Position numbers and translations under genes: made by a program
The notes under the pieces: model-generated
The model's input: the letters and a program-made list of their open reading frames with translations, nothing else
Told to the model about the DNA's origin: nothing
The model's database searches: none
Part shown: positions 37,621 to 38,314 of the stretch, piece after piece
Position numbering within the stretch: position 1 is the stretch's first letter
Layout: every line of letters begins with the position of its first letter
Assembly (NCBI GenBank): GCA_027398005.1
Contig: DAHYUM010000006.1
Location: 1 to 38,314 of the forward strand
Reading direction: 5' to 3'
Source of the DNA: a bacterium
GTDB lineage: Bacteria > Bacteroidota > Ignavibacteria > Ignavibacteriales > Melioribacteraceae
DNA: 38,314 nt

Positions 37621-38314
37621 ATGAAAACCAGACTAATGCTGACGGTTTGTATTATGCTTGCCGCATCAGCAATATTTCCGCAGATTAAAATAGATGACAA
37701 AACCAGCCTTAATTATGTTAAAACAAATCTTGGTTTCCTGGCATCGGACGAATTGGAAGGAAGGGAAACCGGTACAAGAGGCGAAAAACTTGCCGCTATG
37801 TTTATTGCCTCGGAACTGCAGAAATACGGAATAAAGCCTTACGGCGATAACGGCACTTATTTCCAGAACATTAAATTAACATCCAACACATACGATTCCG
37901 GCTCTAAAATATTCTTCGCATCGGCAGACGGAAGCGGTAAAATGGAATTCGCACTCGGTAACGATTTTCTTAAAACAGCAGGGCCCGTTTGCGACGAATC
38001 ATACATGAAATCAACGGCGCCTGTTGTGGTTGCCGGATTCGGTATTACCGCGCCCGATTTTAAATATGACGACTATGCCGGCATTGACGTTAAGGGTAAA
38101 GTGGTTATTGTACTGCCCGACGAGCCTTACAGCGATAACCCGAGCTATTTCGACGGCACTAAAGCTTCAAAATATTCCAACGCGAACTATAAAATAACAA
38201 ACGCCATTAATCACGGGGCGGCCGGAATCATCTTTTTCCCCGAAAGCTGGAGAATGAAATTCTGGGATATCTTCAAGAAAAGCTCTATGAACGCACCATT
38301 TTCGCCGGTACACA
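37621..38314 (+). CDS. M28-family metallopeptidase (3' truncated by window edge), secreted, with PA-like insert
   Basis: Translated by hand: MKTRLMLTVCIMLAASAIFPQIKIDDKTSLNYVKTNLGFLASDELEGRETGTRGEKLAAMFIASELQKYGIKPYGDNGTYFQNIKL... 'LASDELEGRETGTRGEKLAAMFIASEL' is typical of M28 aminopeptidases. Not in the ORF track because it runs off the end. Confidence 0.85.
   Translation, partial: MKTRLMLTVCIMLAASAIFPQIKIDDKTSLNYVKTNLGFLASDELEGRETGTRGEKLAAMFIASELQKYGIKPYGDNGTYFQNIKLTSNTYDSGSKIFFASADGSGKMEFALGNDFLKTAGPVCDESYMKSTAPVVVAGFGITAPDFKYDDYAGIDVKGKVVIVLPDEPYSDNPSYFDGTKASKYSNANYKITNAINHGAAGIIFFPESWRMKFWDIFKKSSMNAPFSPVH

Noticed and set aside
1-38314. CRISPR arrays, tRNA/rRNA genes, transposases, prophage or defence systems
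   Set aside because: None recognised on either strand; the repeats present are terminators, operators and one G/C-rich palindrome.

Overview
The window looks like carbohydrate-degradation gene space from a Bacteroidota/Ignavibacteria-like chromosome. This lineage is inferred from gene content and TTG-N20-TAnnTTTG promoters, not tested. The left part (+ strand) carries the C-terminus of a sialate O-acetylesterase-like protein, a GH2 glycosidase, a large BNR/VPS10-type protein, an OadG/OadB-like sodium-pump decarboxylase pair, a small secreted protein, and a HlyD/RND/TolC efflux operon. After a convergent junction with two back-to-back terminators (~15.64-15.72 kb), a closely packed minus-strand block of about 20 kb encodes GH38, two PA14-containing GH3 enzymes, a DUF5127/DUF4965/DUF1793 'glutaminase-like' protein, a GH27 alpha-galactosidase broken by one frameshift and one in-frame stop, GH31, a DUF4369-TlpA thioredoxin-like protein, a LacI-family regulator and a xylulokinase-like FGGY kinase. 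No SusC/SusD or sugar transporter is present. The right end has a 65-aa conserved-looking small ORF, a secreted hypothetical protein and a truncated M28 peptidase. The best observations are: (i) the doubly interrupted GH27 gene; (ii) a perfect 12-bp LacI-type operator packed between a Bacteroidota-type promoter and the Shine-Dalgarno of lacI, which also shows the ORF-track start is wrong; (iii) a shared C-terminal F5/8C-like module on three different enzymes; (iv) a C10/G-rich palindromic repeat with G-quadruplex potential; (v) an uncharacterised glutaminase-like family embedded in a glycosidase operon. I found no CRISPR array, tRNA, rRNA, transposase or convincing new defence or mobile system.
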